Shown one piece after another: positions 8,242-18,236 of a DNA stretch of 64,000 nucleotides; positions within the stretch are counted from its first letter, which is position 1; each line of letters opens with the position of its first letter. The notes under the pieces are model-generated. The model saw only the letters and a list, made by a program, of their open reading frames with translations. It searched no databases and was not told the DNA's origin. Both the position numbers and the translations under genes were made by a program. This DNA is from Aliiroseovarius marinus (lineage in GTDB: Bacteria > Pseudomonadota > Alphaproteobacteria > Rhodobacterales > Rhodobacteraceae): the NCBI RefSeq assembly GCF_004360145.1, contig NZ_ML178713.1, positions 1 to 64,000 on the forward strand. The letters run 5' to 3'.

Positions 8242-9978
8242 ATGGCGCTGACCCGCCGATCCACCCAACGCGTCAGCGGGTCCATCTGGCCCGGCTTCGT
8301 GGACGCGATGACCGCGCTTTTGCTGGTGCTGATGTTCGTCCTGACGATCTTCATGATCGTGCAGTTCATCCTGCGCGAGACGATCTCGGGGCAGGCGAGC
8401 GAGCTGGACGAGCTGTCGGCGCAGGTGTCAGAACTGGCCGATGCGTTGGGGCTGGAACGCAACCGGACCGAGGCCCTTCAGGGCGAGATCGGCACGCTGA
8501 ACGCAACTTTGACCGAGGCGCGCTCGATATCCGACGCGCAGGCGGCGTTGATTGCGCAGCTGACGACGCAGACGGAAAGCCAAGCGGCCGAGCTGGCGGC
8601 GCAGGCGGCGAAGATCACCAGTTTCGAAGCTCAGGTGGCCACGCTTTTGTCGGAGCGGGACCGTGCCTTGGCAGAAGGCGAGGCATTGAGCGCGACGGTG
8701 GAAGAACTTGAGGTCGCGCGCACCCAATTGCTGAGCGAACAGGAGGCCCTGCAACTGGCCCTTGCCAAAGCGCGTGACGAGGTCGATGCCGGTGCCGAGG
8801 CCGCGCGCCTTGCTGCCGCCAAGCGCGAGGCGTTGGAGGCTTTGGTCGCTGATCTGGAAGTGAAGGTCACCGAAGGTCAGACGGCGCTGGATGAAGAAGA
8901 GGCCGGGCGCTTGGCCGAGGCTGCGGCCGCCGAAGCCTTGCGTGAACGTTTGCAGAATGCGGACACTGAACTGACCGCCATGACCTTGGCCCTTGAAGAA
9001 GAACGCAAGCGGGCCGAGGAAACGCTGACCTTGTTGGCCGCCTCCAAAGCGGCGGGTGTGGATCTGGATAAACGCTTGGCGGCCGCACTGCTGCAGCTTG
9101 AGGAACAGGCCGCGGCAGGGGCGGATTCTGCAGAGTTGCGCGACCGGCTTGAGGCCGAACTTGCTGCGCGCCTGAATGCTGAACGGATCGCGACCGAGAC
9201 ACTGACCCAAGCCGAAGAACGCGCACGTCTGCTGGCCGCCGCCAATCTGGCGCTGGCCGAGGAAGAAGCCGAAAGCGCGGAAAGCCAACGCAAGATCGCG
9301 TTGCTGAACGAGCAAGTCGCTGCTCTCCGGACGCAGTTGGGCGGGCTACAGGCCATTCTGGATGAAGGCTCGGCCCGTGATCAGGCCGCACAGGTGCAGA
9401 TCCAGAAATTGGGGTCCGAGTTGAACGCCGCCCTTGCGCGCGTCGCGGCCGAAGAACGTCGCCGCGCGGAACTGGAAGAGGCCGAACGCAAACGTCTGGA
9501 AGCCGAAGCAAAAGAACTGTCCGCGTATCGGTCCGAATTCTTCGGAAAACTGCGCGAGGTTCTGGGGAATCGCGAGGGCGTTCAAATCGTGGGGGACCGG
9601 TTCGTGTTCTCGTCCGAGGTGCTGTTCGAAAGCGCCCGCGCTGAGCTTCAGCCAGAAGGGCGGGCGCAAGTCGGGCGTGTGGCTGCGCTGTTAGCTGACG
9701 TTGCAGGCGAGATCCCTGAAGAAGTGGATTGGGTTATCCGCGTCGATGGGCACACGGACAACGTGCCGCTGTCCGGGCGCGGGGCGTACCGCAACAACTG
9801 GGAACTCAGCCAGGCGCGTGCCCTGTCGGTGGTCGAATACATGATCGACGCGCTCGGTTTCCCACCCGACCGTCTGGCCGCGACTGGCTTTGGAGAATAC
9901 CGCCCGGTTAATCCTGCGAACACGCCCGAGGCCCGCGCTGAAAACCGCCGGATCGAGCTGAAACTGACGGAACGCTAA
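8242..9978 (+). CDS. MotB-like protein: transmembrane helix, very long coiled coil, OmpA peptidoglycan-binding domain
   Basis: A 578-aa protein. Residues 14-36 form one membrane helix containing an aspartate at position 21 (GFVDAMTALLLVLMF), the position of the MotB proton-carrying Asp. Residues about 45-435 are almost unbroken Ala/Glu/Leu/Arg-rich coiled coil. Residues about 445-578 are an OmpA-like domain (FSSEVLFESARAEL, VDGHTDNVPLSG, NWELSQARALSVVEYM, RRIELKL), which binds peptidoglycan. The layout implies a stator subunit reaching across the periplasm. Its 3' end overlaps the convergent M23 peptidase gene by 4 bases. Confidence 0.85.
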   Translation: MALTRRSTQRVSGSIWPGFVDAMTALLLVLMFVLTIFMIVQFILRETISGQASELDELSAQVSELADALGLERNRTEALQGEIGTLNATLTEARSISDAQAALIAQLTTQTESQAAELAAQAAKITSFEAQVATLLSERDRALAEGEALSATVEELEVARTQLLSEQEALQLALAKARDEVDAGAEAARLAAAKREALEALVADLEVKVTEGQTALDEEEAGRLAEAAAAEALRERLQNADTELTAMTLALEEERKRAEETLTLLAASKAAGVDLDKRLAAALLQLEEQAAAGADSAELRDRLEAELAARLNAERIATETLTQAEERARLLAAANLALAEEEAESAESQRKIALLNEQVAALRTQLGGLQAILDEGSARDQAAQVQIQKLGSELNAALARVAAEERRRAELEEAERKRLEAEAKELSAYRSEFFGKLREVLGNREGVQIVGDRFVFSSEVLFESARAELQPEGRAQVGRVAALLADVAGEIPEEVDWVIRVDGHTDNVPLSGRGAYRNNWELSQARALSVVEYMIDALGFPPDRLAATGFGEYRPVNPANTPEARAENRRIELKLTER

Positions 9979-10946
9979 GGCGCGGTCAGTGTGGCAGTGG
10001 CCGAAATACGGTCGATCACAACCCCGTCACGCGTCAGCGTGGCCTCACCGTGATACGCACCGGGGAATGTGTTTTCGCCAGTCAGCCGCCGCCCTGCTGC
10101 ACGCATCGCGCGGGCTTGCGTCTTGTCCAGCACCTCTTCGTGGTCGATGAAAACACCGTTGGGGCCGTGGATCACTAGCTGCATGAGGTCGTCGGCCTGT
10201 GCACCGAATATCTGCGCCCAGAACACGAATGCACCGCCGTCGCCGCCCACGGTAGTAATGTGTGCCTTGCCCCATTTTACCGCGTTAAAGTCAGGAATAC
10301 GGTCGCTGAACCCCGCATTCACGAACCCACTGGCGCGGTACGGGACCTTGTTCGCCCACAGGGGTTTTGCGTCTGTATCGCCGCAATAGGTCAGAGGATC
10401 AGCGTTGAAGGGATCAACAAGCTGCCCGTCTTTGCGCAGGGCAACATGCAGATGCGGAAATTCTGAATGGCCGGACATGCCAATCTGGCCCAACAGGGTT
10501 TGCAGGCCGACGCGCTGGCCGATGTCGACGGTGATGCTGCCCTTGCGCAGGTGGCAATACTGGCTTTCCCAGCCGCCGCCGTGGTCAATCAGGACACCGT
10601 TGCCGCACTCCTGTTCGTCCGGATGATCGAAGGTCGTTGTGAAGAACTGATCTTCCACGCCGTCACGCAGTCGTCGCACAATGCCGGGCGCAACCGGGGT
10701 GACGTCGATACCCGCAAGCGCCGCCATGTCCGAGGTCAGCGCGATATCTGTGCCTTGGTGTCCGTCATAGGTCAGCGCGCCACAAGAGAAATCCGCGGCC
10801 CCTGCGCTGGGATCAACATCGACATAGTTCTGGATGAAGCAATCTTGCCCCAGCGTACACGCAACCGGGAAGCTGAGGATGGGATCACGCGCCGCAACCG
10901 GGGTCGCGGCGCATGTTATCAATGTTGCAGCCCAGAGGGCGCGCAT
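9975..10946 (-). CDS. M23 (LytM-type) metallopeptidase, exported
   Basis: A 323-aa protein with signal peptide [19 protein letters not shown]. The M23 zinc-binding set is visible: H63 and D67 in GHQGTDIAL, H132 in YCHL, and H165/H167 in PHLHVAL. Several cysteines suggest a periplasmic fold. M23 enzymes cut peptide cross-links of peptidoglycan or, when degenerate, activate amidases; all ligands are present here so catalysis is likely. The ATG shares one base with the clpA stop (TGATG), so it is probably translated from the clpA message, an unexpected pairing of an exported wall enzyme with a cytosolic chaperone. Confidence 0.88.
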   Translation of the reverse strand: MRALWAATLITCAATPVAARDPILSFPVACTLGQDCFIQNYVDVDPSAGAADFSCGALTYDGHQGTDIALTSDMAALAGIDVTPVAPGIVRRLRDGVEDQFFTTTFDHPDEQECGNGVLIDHGGGWESQYCHLRKGSITVDIGQRVGLQTLLGQIGMSGHSEFPHLHVALRKDGQLVDPFNADPLTYCGDTDAKPLWANKVPYRASGFVNAGFSDRIPDFNAVKWGKAHITTVGGDGGAFVFWAQIFGAQADDLMQLVIHGPNGVFIDHEEVLDKTQARAMRAAGRRLTGENTFPGAYHGEATLTRDGVVIDRISATATLTAP

Positions 10947-13273
10947 CAATCGGCGGGCAGAAGCGGGGGCTTCTTGCGGCGGCCGATGCGCGGGGCTTTG
11001 GGCTCTTCATAGCGAAGTTCCAGTTTGCCGCCTTTGACACCCACCTGCACCAAGCCACCTTTCGCCAGCTTGCCGAACAGAAGTTCTTCGGCCAGCGGCT
11101 TCTTGATGTGCTCTTGGATCACGCGGCCCAAGGGGCGGGCGCCCATGCGATCGTCATAGCCCTTGTCGGCAATCCATTCGGCAGCGGCGCGGGTCAGTTC
11201 GATATGCACACCACGGTCCATCAGCTGGGCCTCGAGCTGCAGTACGAACTTCTCGACCACTTGCAAGATCACCTCTTTGCCCAGCGGGGCAAAGCTGATC
11301 ACCGCGTCCAGACGGTTGCGGAATTCCGGCGTGAAGGTGCGTTCGATGGCTGCGGTGTCTTCGCCCTCGCGACGGTCACGGCCAAAGCCGATCGCGGCCT
11401 TCGCCTGTTCCGAGGCACCAGCGTTCGAGGTCATGATCAAAACCACGTTGCGGAAGCTGACGGTGCGGCCGTTATGGTCGGTCAGTTCGCCATTATCCAT
11501 CACCTGCAGCAGGATGTTGTAGACATCCGGGTGCGCTTTCTCGATCTCATCCAGCAGCAGCACGCAATGCGGATGCTGATCAACGCCGTCAGTCAGAAGA
11601 CCGCCCTGATCAAACCCGACATAGCCCGGAGGTGCACCGATCAGACGGCTGACCGCGTGTTTCTCCATATATTCGGACATGTCAAAGCGCAGAAGCTCGA
11701 CGCCCAGATTGTCGGCCAGTTGCTTGGCAACCTCGGTCTTGCCCACACCGGTGGGACCGGCAAACAGGTAGTTGCCGATGGGCTTCTCAGGCTCACGCAG
11801 ACCGGCACGTGCCAGCTTGATCGCTGAGGAAAGCGCCTCGATCGCGGTGTCCTGTCCGAACACGACGCGTTTAAGCGACTTTTCAAGATCGCGCAGAGTT
11901 TCCGCGTCGTCCTTCGAGACGTTCTTCGGCGGGATGCGGGCGATCTTGGCCACGACGGCCTCGATTTCCTTGGTGCCGATGGTTTTCTTCCGCTTCGAGG
12001 CGATCAGCAGATGCTGGGCCGCGCCTGCTTCGTCGATCACGTCGATGGCTTTGTCGGGCAGTTTGCGGTCGTTGACATAACGGTCCGATAGTTCGACAGC
12101 CGATTTGATCGCATCAGCGGTGTACTTCACGCCGTGATGTTCCTCGAAATAGGGTTTCAAACCCTTCAGGATTTTCACCGCATCTTCGACCGTCGGCTCG
12201 TTCACGTCGATCTTCTGGAAACGACGCGACAGTGCGCGGTCCTTTTCGAAATGCTGGCGGAATTCCTTGTATGTGGTCGAGCCCATGCAGCGTAGCTTGC
12301 CGCCCTGAAGTGCAGGCTTCAGCAGGTTCGAGGCATCCATCGCCCCGCCAGAAGTCGCCCCGGCACCGATCACCGTGTGGATTTCGTCGATGAACAGCAC
12401 CGCGTCGGGATGCTCCTCAAGCTCTTTCATCACAGCTTTCAGACGTTCCTCGAAATCACCGCGATAGCGGGTGCCAGCCAACAACGCGCCCATGTCGAGC
12501 GAGTAGATGGTGGTTTCCGACAGGATTTCAGGTGTTTCGCCCGCGACGATCTTGGTGGCCAGACCTTCCGCGATGGCGGTCTTGCCCACGCCGGGGTCGC
12601 CAACCAAAAGCGGGTTGTTCTTGCGGCGGCGGCACAGAACCTGAATGCAGCGTTCAACTTCGTGGCCACGGCCGATCAGCGGGTCAATGTCGCCCTCACG
12701 CGCCTTGGCGTTCAGATCGACACAGTATTTCCCAAGTGCGCTATCATTTTCTTCGGCGGGCTGGGCGTCTTGCACATCCTCGTCATCGAAGTCCGGCGTG
12801 CCCGAGATCGGGCGCGCTTCGCCAAAGCCCGGCTCTTTCGCGACGCCGTGGGCGATGTAGTTCACCGCGTCATAGCGCGTCATGTCCTGTTCTTGCAGGA
12901 AGAAGGCTGCGTTCGATTCGCGTTCGGCGAAGATGGCGACCAGCACATTGGCGCCCGTTACTTCGGTCCGACCCGAGCTTTGGACGTGGATCGCAGCGCG
13001 CTGGATCACACGCTGGAACGCGGCGGTCGGGACCGCTTCGTTGCCTTCGATGTCGGTGATCAGGGTGGTCAGCTCTTCGTCGATGAATTCGACCAGCACT
13101 TTGCGCAGCACGTCCAGATCGACCGAACACGCCTGCATCACCCGTGTCGCGTCTGGTTCGTCCAGAAGCGCGAGCAGCAGGTGCTCAAGCGTTGCAAGCT
13201 CGTGCTTGCGGTCGTTTGCCAAAGCCAATGCCTGATGGATGGCTTCTTCGAGGGGTTTTGAAAAAGATGGCAT
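10946..13273 (-). CDS. clpA: ATP-dependent Clp protease ATP-binding subunit ClpA
   Basis: A 775-aa Hsp100 unfoldase that feeds substrates to ClpP. Clp_N repeats are at residues 1-145. The first AAA+ domain has Walker [10 protein letters not shown] and [14 protein letters not shown]; the second has Walker [10 protein letters not shown] and [14 protein letters not shown]. The C-terminal D2-small domain ends before residue 775. The ClpP-binding IGL-type loop is suggested by [10 protein letters not shown]. There is no coiled-coil M domain, which separates it from ClpB. GAGGAG before the ATG at 13273 decides the start over an upstream GTG. The adaptor gene clpS, often just upstream, is not present here. 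Confidence 0.95.
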   Translation of the reverse strand: MPSFSKPLEEAIHQALALANDRKHELATLEHLLLALLDEPDATRVMQACSVDLDVLRKVLVEFIDEELTTLITDIEGNEAVPTAAFQRVIQRAAIHVQSSGRTEVTGANVLVAIFAERESNAAFFLQEQDMTRYDAVNYIAHGVAKEPGFGEARPISGTPDFDDEDVQDAQPAEENDSALGKYCVDLNAKAREGDIDPLIGRGHEVERCIQVLCRRRKNNPLLVGDPGVGKTAIAEGLATKIVAGETPEILSETTIYSLDMGALLAGTRYRGDFEERLKAVMKELEEHPDAVLFIDEIHTVIGAGATSGGAMDASNLLKPALQGGKLRCMGSTTYKEFRQHFEKDRALSRRFQKIDVNEPTVEDAVKILKGLKPYFEEHHGVKYTADAIKSAVELSDRYVNDRKLPDKAIDVIDEAGAAQHLLIASKRKKTIGTKEIEAVVAKIARIPPKNVSKDDAETLRDLEKSLKRVVFGQDTAIEALSSAIKLARAGLREPEKPIGNYLFAGPTGVGKTEVAKQLADNLGVELLRFDMSEYMEKHAVSRLIGAPPGYVGFDQGGLLTDGVDQHPHCVLLLDEIEKAHPDVYNILLQVMDNGELTDHNGRTVSFRNVVLIMTSNAGASEQAKAAIGFGRDRREGEDTAAIERTFTPEFRNRLDAVISFAPLGKEVILQVVEKFVLQLEAQLMDRGVHIELTRAAAEWIADKGYDDRMGARPLGRVIQEHIKKPLAEELLFGKLAKGGLVQVGVKGGKLELRYEEPKAPRIGRRKKPPLLPAD

Positions 13274-13432
13274 GTTGCGCACTCCTCGTAAGTTCAGCGG
13301 TGGACATCGCTGGCGATTTCTTCGCCTTTTTACCGTTGCCTCATAGTATTAAGGTTCGGTTGTCCTTGCGTCGCTATCAAGACCCTTTTGGTCAATTTCT
13401 GCTCGCACAAGCGTGATTTCTTGAGATTTGCC

Positions 13433-14197
13433 TTAGAAATCGTCTTTCCTGGCGCGGATCTCGGCAAAGACCTCGGCGTCGGATGCGGTTTCTTTATGTA
13501 GGGCGGCTTTGACCGACGACAAGTGCGCGCGCAGAAATGGGTTGGTTTCCAGCTCGTCTGACAGAAGGGATGGGACGGTGGGCTGGCCCTCGGCGCGGGC
13601 GGCCTCGACCCGTTCGCGGCGGGCGCGTAGGGCGGCATTGTCCTGCTCGATGGTCAGCGCAAACGAGATATTGCCACCGGTATATTCATGGCCCGAGCAG
13701 ATCAGCGTATCCGCGGGCAGCGCCATCAGCCGTTGCAGGCTATCCCACATCTGTTCGGGGCGCCCTTCAAACAGGCGACCACAGCCCATCGCCATCAGGC
13801 TATCGCCGGTGAAGGCGGCCTTGGCGGCGGGGACATAGAACGCGATGTGGCCGATTGTGTGGCCGGGGACGTCCAGCACCTGAACCTCGTGGCCCGCAAA
13901 GTCGAAACTCGTCCCGGGGGTGAGCGCCTGATCCAGTGGGGGCAGGCGGTGCGCATCGGCCTCGGCTCCGATCACGCGGGCGCCGGTGGCGGCAACCAGA
14001 TCGGCGACCCCGTCAATATGGTCCCAATGGTGATGGGTCAGCCAAATCTCGGACAGGGTCCAGCCGCGCTGTTCCAGTTCGCCTTCGATGGGCAGGGTCT
14101 CGGGCGCGTCGATCAGCGCAGTTTTCCCTGACTTGGCGTCATGCAGCAGAAATGCATAATTATCCGAAAGGCAGGGAATTGTGACAAGTTCGAGCAT
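13433..14197 (-). CDS. gloB: Hydroxyacylglutathione hydrolase (glyoxalase II)
   Basis: A 254-aa metallo-beta-lactamase-fold enzyme that hydrolyses S-D-lactoylglutathione to lactate and glutathione, the last step of methylglyoxal detoxification. The metal motif THHHWDH is at residues 54-60 (H55, H57, D59, H60); further ligands are in DVPGHTIGHIAFY, FTGDSL and CSGHEYT. The C-terminal glyoxalase II domain (TVPSLLSDELETNPFLR) confirms GloB. GGAG lies 8 bases before the ATG. It is divergent from two methyltransferase genes, similar to the gloB-yafS arrangement of enterobacteria. Confidence 0.95.
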   Translation of the reverse strand: MLELVTIPCLSDNYAFLLHDAKSGKTALIDAPETLPIEGELEQRGWTLSEIWLTHHHWDHIDGVADLVAATGARVIGAEADAHRLPPLDQALTPGTSFDFAGHEVQVLDVPGHTIGHIAFYVPAAKAAFTGDSLMAMGCGRLFEGRPEQMWDSLQRLMALPADTLICSGHEYTGGNISFALTIEQDNAALRARRERVEAARAEGQPTVPSLLSDELETNPFLRAHLSSVKAALHKETASDAEVFAEIRARKDDF

Positions 14198-14277
14198 GTT
14201 GGTTCTCCGTGGTGGTGCAACAGTCTTGCCCAAACGATCCGAAGCCTCAATACTGGTAATGCGCCCGAGGGATAAAA

Positions 14278-14922
14278 ATGGCGGGAGAAAAACCACATTC
14301 GATCGCGCAAGAGCGCGGAGATGGCCGGATGTCTGCGCCATCTGCGGCCCGTAATTTGTTTCCGATTCTTGATGCCATGAAGCCCTTCGTGCCGAAGCAC
14401 GGGGTCGCGTTGGAACTCGCCTCAGGCACGGGTGAGCATATCGTTGAATATGCCGGGCATTTTCCCGATGTGATTTGGCAGCCGACCGATATCGACCCTG
14501 ACCGCCTGAACAGCATCGACGCGTGGCGCGCCGAAAAAGGGGTCGAGAACATGCGCTTGGCGCAGTGGCTGGATGCCAGTGCCCCATCGTGGCGCACCGG
14601 GCCGATGTCGATGATCGTGACCGTGAACCTGATGCATCTGATCGACGCGCCCACCGCGCGGGCTGTGATTGCGGGCGTTGCGCGCAATCTGGCACCCGGT
14701 GCCTATTGGTTCCTCTATGGGCCATTCCGAACCGGAGGTGCGTTTCGCAGCGAAGGGGACAAGAGTTTCCACGCTTCCCTGACGGCGCATGATCCGCATA
14801 TCGGCTATAAGGATCTGGAGAAAGTCGAGGCGTGGGCGTCGGATGTCGGATTGCGCCGTGCCAATCTGATCGAGATGCCCGCAAACAATCTGGCTCTGGT
14901 TTTGCGGCGCAGCACGCATTGA
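14278..14922 (+). CDS. DUF938 family SAM-dependent methyltransferase-like protein
   Basis: A 214-aa protein with the family opening SIAQERGDGRMSAPSAARN, SAM-binding motif I (ALELASGTGEHIVEYA, residues 43-58), an acidic ribose-binding segment (WQPTDIDP) and PMSMIVTVNLMHLI. This is the DUF938 group, related to metazoan METTL26; substrate unknown. GAGG lies 8 bases before the ATG. It is divergent from gloB with an 80-base shared promoter region and followed at 71 bases by a second methyltransferase. Confidence 0.85.
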   Translation: MAGEKPHSIAQERGDGRMSAPSAARNLFPILDAMKPFVPKHGVALELASGTGEHIVEYAGHFPDVIWQPTDIDPDRLNSIDAWRAEKGVENMRLAQWLDASAPSWRTGPMSMIVTVNLMHLIDAPTARAVIAGVARNLAPGAYWFLYGPFRTGGAFRSEGDKSFHASLTAHDPHIGYKDLEKVEAWASDVGLRRANLIEMPANNLALVLRRSTH

Positions 14923-14993
14923 AGATGGGCATTCCAATTTGCCTGTGATCCGGTAGTCTCGGCCTTGAATAAATAAGGGTCGATTGACGCGAC

Positions 14994-15761
14994 ATGCATC
15001 TTGATGTGCAGGATCTGAGGAACTTTTACTACCGCAGCATGTTGGGGCGCGCGGCGCAAAAGGCGATCCGTGACAAGGTGGTCAGCCTGTGGCCTGAAGC
15101 ACAAACCAAGGGGCAAACTGTTGCGGGTTACGGATTCGCTGTGCCGTTGCTGCGCCCCTATCTGCCGACAGCGCGCCGGGTCGTCGGTTTGATGCCCGCG
15201 CCGCAGGGCGTGATGCCGTGGCCTGCCGGGATGCCCAATGTCTCGGTTCTGGTCGAGGACACTTTGTGGCCCTTGGATACGGGGGTCGTGGATCGGCTGG
15301 TGGTGATGCACGGGCTTGAGACGTCTGAGACGCCTAGCCAACTGCTTGAAGAATGCTATCGCGTACTTGGCCCCGGTGGCCGTGCCCTGTTCATCGCGCC
15401 GAACCGGGCGGGTCTGTGGGCGCGTTCGGATGCGACACCGTTTGGGTACGGACGACCCTATTCGCTTGGGCAGCTCGAAGGTCAATTGCGCGAGCATGGC
15501 TTCAAGGTCGAACGGCACCTGTCCTCTTTATATCAACCGCCGTCAGGAAAGCGGTTCTGGCGCAAGACTGGTACCTTCTGGGAACGGGCCGGGCACCAGT
15601 TGCCAGTGATCCTTGCTGGCGGGGTCCTGATGGTCGAGGTGACCAAGCAAGTGCCCGCCCCCAAACGCCCTGGCCTCGCGCAAGCCGTCCGTCGCCCCCT
15701 GAAGGTTCTCGAGGGGCTGGGTGTTCCCGAGCCCAGTGCGCCGAGGCAAGGACGGCCTTAG
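14994..15761 (+). CDS. Class I SAM-dependent methyltransferase (Methyltransf_11 type)
   Basis: A 255-aa protein starting [19 protein letters not shown]. The central fold has [15 protein letters not shown] in place of a canonical glycine-rich motif I, then [37 protein letters not shown], the usual motif-III/IV region. The C-terminal 40 residues are Pro/Arg-rich ([15 protein letters not shown]) and probably disordered. Related proteins commonly sit next to gloB in Rhodobacterales and in E. coli (yafS). Substrate not deducible; motif I departs enough from consensus that SAM binding should be treated as likely rather than certain. Confidence 0.8.
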   Translation: MHLDVQDLRNFYYRSMLGRAAQKAIRDKVVSLWPEAQTKGQTVAGYGFAVPLLRPYLPTARRVVGLMPAPQGVMPWPAGMPNVSVLVEDTLWPLDTGVVDRLVVMHGLETSETPSQLLEECYRVLGPGGRALFIAPNRAGLWARSDATPFGYGRPYSLGQLEGQLREHGFKVERHLSSLYQPPSGKRFWRKTGTFWERAGHQLPVILAGGVLMVEVTKQVPAPKRPGLAQAVRRPLKVLEGLGVPEPSAPRQGRP

Positions 15762-16123
15762 GTATAGAATCAGTCCAGTGTCGACCTTGGAAATTTGGCT
15801 ATCAGAACGCCAAACCACCTTTGATTCTTTCGTGAGTGCCGTTTCGGTATGCAAATGTATTCCGTTTTGAGTGGTCCGAGTTTCAGCCCGTGATCGGCAA
15901 ATTGTCCCTAGGGTTAAGGGGTATGCGCGGATTAGCGGCGAAATCTAACGAAACCTAAGCCGGAAATGTTGGCGATAAACCCGCGCAAGCCTGTTGCGAG
16001 GTAGGGTTTTCCCTGTTACATGCGACGACGATTTAGATAGTACGCGCGAAAGTGCGGCTTCTGTAGGCCGCCCCGGTTTGTCCAGCAAACCACAAAGGGG
16101 CATAGTACATCGGAAGGGTGGAC
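15762..16123. other. 362-bp intergenic leader upstream of atpH
   Basis: No gene is seen here. A weak sigma70-like pair, TTGCGA (15994-15999) and TACATG (16017-16022) with a 17-base spacer, is a candidate atp promoter. The transcribed leader then contains GGTTTG/CAAACC (16075-16080 and 16086-16091, loop TCCAG), enclosed by CCCC/GGGG, which could form a stem-loop just upstream of the atpH ribosome site. The first 200 bases show nothing recognisable. Confidence 0.4.
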
Positions 16124-16684
16124 GTGTCCGAACCAGTCTCGATCTCAACTGGCATTGCCCAACGTTATGCCACGGCCATCTTTGATTTGGCCAAAGAGGG
16201 CAAAGAACTGAAAGCAGTTGAAGCGGATGTTGCCGCTCTTGATGCTGCTCTCGCCGATAGCTCTGATCTTGTCGATCTGATCAACTCGCCGGTAGTTACC
16301 CGCGATGAACAGGCCGCCGTGATTGCAGCTGTCGCCAAGAAAATGAAACTTTCGTCAACGGTCGCAAACGCCCTGAGCCTGATGGCTCAGAAACGTCGTT
16401 TGTTCGTGCTGCCTCAGCTTCTGGACGCCATGCGCGCCCTGATCGCCGAGGATAAAGGTGAAATCACCGCAGAGGTGACTGCAGCCAAAGCCATGACCAA
16501 GGCGCAACAAGACAAACTTGCCAAGGCTCTGAAAGCCTCGACTGGCAAGGATGTAAAAATCAACCTGGCCGTTGATGAAGCTCTTATCGGTGGCCTGGTC
16601 GTGAAAGTGGGCTCGCAAATGATCGATACGTCGGTCAAGGCCAAGCTCGATGCACTTCAGAATTCCATGAAAGAGGTCGGATAA
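16124..16684 (+). CDS. atpH: F1F0 ATP synthase subunit delta
   Basis: The 186-aa delta subunit caps F1 and links it to the peripheral stalk. It shows the OSCP/delta fold: [20 protein letters not shown] at the N-terminus, [16 protein letters not shown] in the middle and [27 protein letters not shown] at the C-terminus. The start is GTG; GGAAGG 6 bases before 16124 favours that codon over the GTG at 16118. It is first in atpHAGDC. Its stop shares one base with the atpA start (TAATG). F0 genes are absent, as is usual in Rhodobacterales where they form a separate operon. Confidence 0.95.
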   Translation: MSEPVSISTGIAQRYATAIFDLAKEGKELKAVEADVAALDAALADSSDLVDLINSPVVTRDEQAAVIAAVAKKMKLSSTVANALSLMAQKRRLFVLPQLLDAMRALIAEDKGEITAEVTAAKAMTKAQQDKLAKALKASTGKDVKINLAVDEALIGGLVVKVGSQMIDTSVKAKLDALQNSMKEVG

Positions 16685-18222
16685 TGGGTATCCAAGCAGC
16701 AGAAATTTCTGCGATCCTGAAGGACCAGATCAAGAACTTCGGCCAGGAAGCCGAAGTGGCCGAAGTTGGCCGCGTTCTGTCGGTCGGTGACGGTATTGCT
16801 CGTGTATACGGTCTGGACAATGTTCAGGCTGGTGAAATGGTCGAATTCCCCGGTGGTATCCGCGGGATGGCTCTGAACCTTGAAGCTGACAACGTTGGTG
16901 TTGTTATCTTCGGTTCCGACCGCGACATTAAAGAAGGTGACACCGTAAAGCGCACGAACTCGATCGTGGACGTGCCGGCCGGTGACGAGCTTCTGGGTCG
17001 TGTTGTTGACGGTCTGGGTAACCCGATCGACGGCAAAGGTCCGATCAAAACCAAAAAGCGCAACGTTGCTGACGTTAAAGCTCCGGGCATCATCCCGCGT
17101 AAATCGGTTCACGAGCCGATGGCAACCGGCCTGAAATCGGTTGACGCTATGATCCCGATCGGCCGTGGCCAGCGCGAGCTGATCATTGGCGACCGTCAGA
17201 CCGGCAAAACCGCCGTTGCTCTGGACGCGATCCTGAACCAGAAATCGTACAACGACGCCGCTGGCGACGACGAATCGAAAAAGCTGTACTGTGTGTACGT
17301 GGCCGTTGGTCAGAAGCGTTCGACCGTTGCTCAGCTGGTGAAGAAGCTGGAAGAAACCGGCGCGATTGAATACTCGATCGTTGTTGCTGCAACCGCTTCG
17401 GACCCCGCTCCGATGCAGTTCCTGGCACCCTATGCCGCAACCGCCATGGCCGAGCACTTCCGTGACAACGGCCGCCACGCCCTGATCATCTATGATGACC
17501 TGTCCAAACAGGCTGTTGCTTATCGTCAGATGTCGCTGCTGCTGCGCCGCCCGCCGGGCCGTGAAGCTTATCCGGGTGACGTTTTCTATCTTCACTCGCG
17601 CCTGCTGGAGCGTTCGGCAAAGCTGAACGAAGACTTCGGTGCCGGTTCGCTGACCGCTCTGCCGATCATCGAAACCCAGGGTGGCGACGTGTCGGCCTTC
17701 ATTCCGACCAACGTGATCTCGATCACCGACGGCCAGATCTTCCTGGAAACCGAACTGTTCTACCAGGGTATCCGCCCCGCTGTGAACACCGGTCTGTCGG
17801 TATCGCGTGTTGGTTCGTCGGCACAGACCAAAGCTATGTCGTCGGTTGCCGGTCCGGTTAAACTGTCGCTGGCTCAGTACCGCGAAATGGCAGCATTTGC
17901 TCAGTTCGGCTCGGACCTCGACGCCGCAACCCAGCAGCTGCTGAACCGTGGTGCACGTCTGACCGAGCTGATGAAACAGTCGCAGTACTCGCCGCTGACC
18001 AACGCCGAAATCGTTTGCGTCATCTACGCAGGCACCAACGGCTATCTCGACAAGGTTGACGTGAAAGAAGTTGGCCGTTTCGAGGAAGGTCTGCTGAACC
18101 ACCTGCGTCAGAAACACGCCGATCTTCTGGACGACATCACCAACAACGACCGTAAGGTTAAAGGTGAGCTGGAAGACAAGGTCAAAGCAGCGCTGGATGC
18201 GTTCGCCGCAGACTACGCATAA
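16684..18222 (+). CDS. atpA: F1F0 ATP synthase subunit alpha
   Basis: A 512-aa non-catalytic nucleotide-binding subunit of the F1 hexamer. Walker [14 protein letters not shown], Walker [11 protein letters not shown] and the alpha signature [17 protein letters not shown] (with the arginine finger) are intact. Length and N-terminal [20 protein letters not shown] are standard. Codon use is strongly shifted to GGT, GCT, GTT and GAA, as expected for a very highly expressed gene. It carries long antisense open frames that are only shadows of this coding bias. Confidence 0.98.
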   Translation: MGIQAAEISAILKDQIKNFGQEAEVAEVGRVLSVGDGIARVYGLDNVQAGEMVEFPGGIRGMALNLEADNVGVVIFGSDRDIKEGDTVKRTNSIVDVPAGDELLGRVVDGLGNPIDGKGPIKTKKRNVADVKAPGIIPRKSVHEPMATGLKSVDAMIPIGRGQRELIIGDRQTGKTAVALDAILNQKSYNDAAGDDESKKLYCVYVAVGQKRSTVAQLVKKLEETGAIEYSIVVAATASDPAPMQFLAPYAATAMAEHFRDNGRHALIIYDDLSKQAVAYRQMSLLLRRPPGREAYPGDVFYLHSRLLERSAKLNEDFGAGSLTALPIIETQGGDVSAFIPTNVISITDGQIFLETELFYQGIRPAVNTGLSVSRVGSSAQTKAMSSVAGPVKLSLAQYREMAAFAQFGSDLDAATQQLLNRGARLTELMKQSQYSPLTNAEIVCVIYAGTNGYLDKVDVKEVGRFEEGLLNHLRQKHADLLDDITNNDRKVKGELEDKVKAALDAFAADYA

Positions 18223-18236
18223 GGGGGCTCTGAACG

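Noticed and set aside
7042-9978. Zorya phage-defence system
   Set aside because: The MotA-like and OmpA-like pair resembles ZorA and ZorB in outline, but no ZorC/ZorD or ZorE gene is near; neighbours are a ChaC-type enzyme, an M23 peptidase and clpA.
16657-18117. A 486-codon minus-strand open frame across atpA
   Set aside because: Shadow of atpA; low-complexity His/Gln-rich translation, no motif.
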